In this document: positions 5,432 through 8,434 of the stretch, in pieces | Numbering within the stretch: the first letter of the stretch is position 1 | Layout of the letters: each line of letters opens with the position of its first letter | From: Nitrospirota bacterium | GTDB lineage: Bacteria; Nitrospirota; Nitrospiria; SBBL01; Manganitrophaceae | Assembly (NCBI GenBank): GCA_023248505.1 | Contig: JAHFEM010000056.1 | Span: forward strand, 1-8,434 | Reading direction: 5' to 3' | DNA length: 8,434 bases | Made by a program: the position numbers and the translations under genes | Notes under the pieces: model-generated | What the model was told of the DNA's origin: nothing | Seen by the model: the letters and a program-made list of their open reading frames with translations, nothing else | The model's database searches: none

Positions 5432-7963
5432 TTAAAGTTTCGCAGCAATCTTATCGTGCGTGTAGACTTCGATCGCGTCGCCGACTTTGATATCGTTGAA
5501 GTTCTCGATGCCGATACCGCACTCGTATCCCGCTTGCACTTCTTTCACATCGTCCTTGAAGCGACGCAGCGAACCGACCTTCCCTTCATAGACGACCACC
5601 CCATCCCGAATCACGCGGGCCCCGACGCTGTTTCGCGAGACAACCCCGCTGCTGACGTAGCCTCCGGCGATCACCCCTTGCTTCGGGATTTGGAAAACCT
5701 GCCGGACATCGACCCGTCCGAGCGTTCGCTCTTTGAGGGTCGGCTCCAACAAGCCCTCCATCGCGGCCTTCACATCGGCAATGGCGTCATAAATAATCGT
5801 GTAGAGACGGATATCGACGTTTTCCCGCTCGGCCAAATCTTGTCCCTTCGTTTCCGGCCGGACGTTAAACCCGATCACGATCGCATTCGATGCGGAAGCG
5901 AGGAGAATATCCGATTCGGTGATGCTCCCGACCCCTCGGTGGATCACACGGAGCTTCACCAGAGGAGAGGTCAACTTTTCGAGCGATTCCTTGATCGCCT
6001 CCGCGGAGCCCTGGACATCGGCTTTGACGATGATATTCAGCTCTTTGACCGTCCCCTGCTGAATTTCTTGGTAGAGATCATCGAGGGTGACGCGCCGGGT
6101 CTGGGAGAGCTCGAGCAGACGCTGCCGCTGACCCCGGCTCTGGGCGATTTCTTTCGCTACGCGTTCATCGATCACGGCCACGAAAGTATCCCCCGCGAGG
6201 GGAACGCCGTCCAAACCGATCACCTCCACCGGGGTGGAGGGTCCGGCCTCGGCGACCTTCTTCCCTTGATCGTTGATCAGGGCGCGGACCTTTCCGAAAT
6301 GCGATCCGGTCACGAAGATATCGCCCACGCGCAGCGTTCCGTGCTGAACCAGAACCGTCGCGACCGGGCCACGGCCGCGATCGAGCTTTGCTTCCACAAT
6401 CGTCCCGATCATCTGGCGATCCGGATCGGCCTTCAATTCGAGCACCTCGGCCTGCAGCAGAATCATCTCCAACAGCTCATCGAGACCGACCTTCTTCTTC
6501 GCGGAAACCTCGGCGAAGATGGTCTTGCCGCCCCACGCCTCCGGAATGAGTTCATACTCTGCGAGAGCGGTCTTCACCCGGTCCGGATTCGCTTCCGGCT
6601 TATCGATCTTGTTGATCGCGACGATAATCGGGACATTCGCCGCCTTGGCATGGTTGATCGCTTCGATCGTTTGGGGCATCACCCCGTCATCGGCCGCGAC
6701 GACCAGGACGACAATATCGGTGACCTTCGCTCCCCGGGCCCGCATGGCGGTAAAGGCCTCGTGGCCCGGCGTGTCGAGGAAGGTGACCTTTTTGTTTCCG
6801 ACGGTGACGGTATACGCGCCGATGTGCTGCGTGATGCCGCCCGCTTCTCCTTCCGTCACCTTCGTCTGCCGAATGGCGTCGAGCAGCGATGTCTTTCCAT
6901 GGTCGACATGCCCCATGATCGTAATCACGGGCGGACGCGGCAGCAGGGCCTCGGGATGTTCGGGCATCGACGGGTTGAGAATCTCCTCTTCGGTCTTCTC
7001 GGAAACCAACTCGGCCTTGACGCCGAATTCCTCCGCGATCAGTGAGGCCTCATCGAGAGAGATCGGGTGGTTGATCGTCGCCATTTTCCCCATCGCCATC
7101 AACTTGGAAATAATGGATGGAACCTTTTGACCGATCAGCTCGGAAAACTCCTTCACGGTCATTCCTTCGTAAAGCTTAACCACTTTCCTCCGCGGCTTTG
7201 TAATATCGGTTGAAACCGCAGGACCTCTTCGGAGCGACTTTCGGTCTTCCTTGCGGTGAATCGGCTTGAAGTCTTGCCACTTCCTTGCTTCGACCGGGAC
7301 TTCGGCGACCGTTTCGGCCTCCTCGACCTCTGAATAGACCTGAGGCCGTTTGGGCCGTTTCGCTTTTTCTTTAAACTTGGAGGCGAAATCTTTCTTCAGT
7401 TCGATTTTTCCGCCCTTCTTCTTGTCTTTATCGGCCTTCTTATCCGCTTCCTCTTTGGCGGCGGGGGAAGGAATCGCTTTGATTCCGCCCGGAGCAGGGA
7501 CGATGGGCTCACTGGAGGGAGGACCGGTCTTGGCCTCTTCAGCTGGAGCGGGAGACAAAACGTCGGAAGGGGCCGGCGATGCGACGGCCGCAGGAGAGAG
7601 CGGCTCCATCGTCGGGCCGGGAGGTAAAGTCACGCTCTCCGGAGCTTCGGCGGCCGACGCTTCCGCATGGGCGGCCAGGGGGGGAGGCGCCATTTCTTCC
7701 GGGGTCGGCTTCCGCTTGATTAGAACGCGCGATTTCTTTTCGACGACCAGCGGAGGAGGGGGGGGAGCCGCTTTGGCAGACTTCGTCCCTTTCGATGCCA
7801 CCTTCGCCATCGACGGTTTTTCCATCCCTTTCAGAACCGCTTGGATGTCGCTCTCCTCCAAGGCGCTCATGTGGTTGCTCGCCTTGATTCCCATTCTTTT
7901 CAGGAGCGCCATCATCTCCTTGGTCGGGATGCCGATTTTTTTTGCAAGTTCAAAAACTCTCAT
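5432..7963 (-). CDS. infB: Translation initiation factor IF-2
   Basis: IF2 is the GTPase that brings initiator fMet-tRNA to the 30S subunit and promotes 50S joining. The product has 843 residues. Order: an N-terminal IF2_N domain (about 1-48, [18 protein letters not shown]); a Pro/Ala- then Lys-rich low-complexity linker (about 50-230); a second IF2_N-like domain (about 265-318, [20 protein letters not shown]); the G domain with G1 GHVDHGKT (351-358), GGITQHIGA (375-383), G3 DTPGH (397-401), G4 NKID (451-454) and G5 SAK (487-489); then domains II, III and the tRNA-binding C-terminal domain ([24 protein letters not shown]). The switch His of DTPGHE is present. ATG at 7963 gives the standard N-terminus, with AAGG 9 bases upstream. 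The stop is TAA. The linker contains a run of eight C on the coding strand (near 7758-7765) within a five-proline stretch; the frame is intact. It lies 105 bases after nusA. Confidence 0.98.
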   Translation of the reverse strand: MRVFELAKKIGIPTKEMMALLKRMGIKASNHMSALEESDIQAVLKGMEKPSMAKVASKGTKSAKAAPPPPPLVVEKKSRVLIKRKPTPEEMAPPPLAAHAEASAAEAPESVTLPPGPTMEPLSPAAVASPAPSDVLSPAPAEEAKTGPPSSEPIVPAPGGIKAIPSPAAKEEADKKADKDKKKGGKIELKKDFASKFKEKAKRPKRPQVYSEVEEAETVAEVPVEARKWQDFKPIHRKEDRKSLRRGPAVSTDITKPRRKVVKLYEGMTVKEFSELIGQKVPSIISKLMAMGKMATINHPISLDEASLIAEEFGVKAELVSEKTEEEILNPSMPEHPEALLPRPPVITIMGHVDHGKTSLLDAIRQTKVTEGEAGGITQHIGAYTVTVGNKKVTFLDTPGHEAFTAMRARGAKVTDIVVLVVAADDGVMPQTIEAINHAKAANVPIIVAINKIDKPEANPDRVKTALAEYELIPEAWGGKTIFAEVSAKKKVGLDELLEMILLQAEVLELKADPDRQMIGTIVEAKLDRGRGPVATVLVQHGTLRVGDIFVTGSHFGKVRALINDQGKKVAEAGPSTPVEVIGLDGVPLAGDTFVAVIDERVAKEIAQSRGQRQRLLELSQTRRVTLDDLYQEIQQGTVKELNIIVKADVQGSAEAIKESLEKLTSPLVKLRVIHRGVGSITESDILLASASNAIVIGFNVRPETKGQDLAERENVDIRLYTIIYDAIADVKAAMEGLLEPTLKERTLGRVDVRQVFQIPKQGVIAGGYVSSGVVSRNSVGARVIRDGVVVYEGKVGSLRRFKDDVKEVQAGYECGIGIENFNDIKVGDAIEVYTHDKIAAKL

Positions 7964-7994
7964 TTGCTTCTACCTTCTTTCTGGACAAGATATT

Positions 7995-8030
7995 CACCCC
8001 CGGGCCTCTTGAGAGAGATCCTTCGGGGTG
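7995..8030 (-). other. GC-rich hairpin in the nusA-infB gap
   Basis: On the minus strand CACCCCG (8030-8024) pairs with CGGGGGTG (8002-7995, one bulged G). Inside it GG/CC and CTCT/AGAG (8017-8014 with 8009-8006) extend the stem to a four-base CTCA loop. It occupies the middle of the 105-base gap. No U-run follows directly, so simple termination is unlikely; RNA processing or a leader structure for infB is possible. I found no gene in the gap. Confidence 0.5.
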
Positions 8031-8068
8031 TCTGCCTCCCGAGCAAATCGAAACCTCGCAAAAAGGGG

Positions 8069-8434
8069 TTAGGCCCCTTCCCCTCTCTTCTCCATTTTGA
8101 GCAGGCTTCTCGCCTCCTCGATAATCTTGCCGGCCGTTTTTATTCCAATCATCGGAATATCGGAAAGAGCCTCCTCGTTCGTTTCGGCCAGCTTTTGGAC
8201 GCTATCGATCCCGTGCTCCTTCAGCGCTTCCACCATGTTCTCTCCCACGCCGGGAACATCGGAAAGGGTATACTCTCGTTTCTCAGTCGCCTGCCGCTGC
8301 TCCTCCACGATCTGCGCGTCTTGCTGGATCTTCTGCTCGTGTGAAATCGCCGCAGCAATTTCCTGCTCGCGCTCTTTGGCGCGCTCTTTCTCGTATTCTC
8401 CTTGATTGATGATATCGATCTTCCATCCGGTCAG
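8069..8434 (-). CDS. nusA: Transcription termination/antitermination protein NusA, C-terminal part
   Basis: NusA binds RNA polymerase and nascent RNA and modulates pausing, termination and antitermination. Only the last 121 residues are in the window. They begin LTGWKIDI, the end of the second KH domain in NusA. A highly charged Glu/Arg/Gln-rich helical stretch follows (window residues 11-56). Then comes a helix-hairpin-helix domain with two HhH-like motifs, DVPGVGENMVEALKEHG (59-75) and DIPMIGIKTAGKIIEEA (92-108), and a short basic/acidic tail. This resembles the C-terminal acidic-repeat modules that E. coli NusA carries after its KH domains, and which many shorter NusA proteins lack; here there is one two-motif unit. 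The frame is open to base 8434, so the listed start is the window edge and not a true start. The stop is TAA. nusA immediately before infB is the common order, supporting the call. Confidence 0.95.
   Translation of the reverse strand: MTGWKIDIINQGEYEKERAKEREQEIAAAISHEQKIQQDAQIVEEQRQATEKREYTLSDVPGVGENMVEALKEHGIDSVQKLAETNEEALSDIPMIGIKTAGKIIEEARSLLKMEKRGEGA

Noticed and set aside
5363..7045. Plus-strand open frame of 560 codons antisense to infB
   Set aside because: It lies over the IF2 G domain and C-terminal domains, is rich in Asp/His/Arg/Leu as expected of complementary-strand reading, has no family motif and spans the infB-ylxP repeat. It is a mirror of infB codon usage.

Overview
The window is one co-directional block on the minus strand: the conserved bacterial transcription/translation cluster nusA – infB – ylxP (DUF503) – rbfA – nrnA (DHH phosphoesterase) – truB – rpsO – pnp, read from base 8434 down to base 1. 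Both end genes run off the window: the 5' part of nusA lies beyond 8434, and the last codons of pnp lie beyond base 1. No plus-strand gene is supported; the long plus-strand open frames mirror minus-strand coding. I saw no tRNA, rRNA, CRISPR array or transposase.

The organism is a moderately GC-rich bacterium. This gene order, with a DHH phosphoesterase between rbfA and truB and DUF503 between infB and rbfA, is known from Nitrospirota and from Deltaproteobacteria-type genomes. Together with the style of the intergenic repeats I lean towards Nitrospirota. That is an inference from memory; no search was run.

Layout in transcription order: nusA C-terminus (8434-8069); a 105-base gap with a GC-rich hairpin; infB (7963-5432); an 89-base gap with a palindromic repeat; ylxP (5342-5055); rbfA (5030-4668), interrupted by an in-frame TAG at codon 44; a 91-base gap with a small hairpin; nrnA (4576-3602); truB (about 3587-2634); a 65-base gap with a hairpin and promoter-like hexamers; rpsO (2568-2299, GTG start); a 221-base gap dominated by a roughly 147-base imperfect palindrome; and pnp (2077 to beyond 1).

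Together the genes cover transcription elongation and antitermination (NusA), translation initiation (IF2), 30S maturation (RbfA, S15), tRNA U55 pseudouridylation (TruB), and RNA turnover from polymer to oligonucleotide (PNPase, NrnA). No clear intrinsic terminator (GC stem plus U-run) lies between the genes, so co-transcription is likely, with a possible extra start before rpsO and probable RNA processing between rpsO and pnp.

The two observations most worth checking are the premature amber codon in an otherwise perfectly conserved rbfA, and the long self-complementary leader just upstream of the pnp ribosome binding site. The core of that leader recurs in the infB-ylxP gap. Otherwise this is a housekeeping region; I found no sign of a new defence or mobile system.
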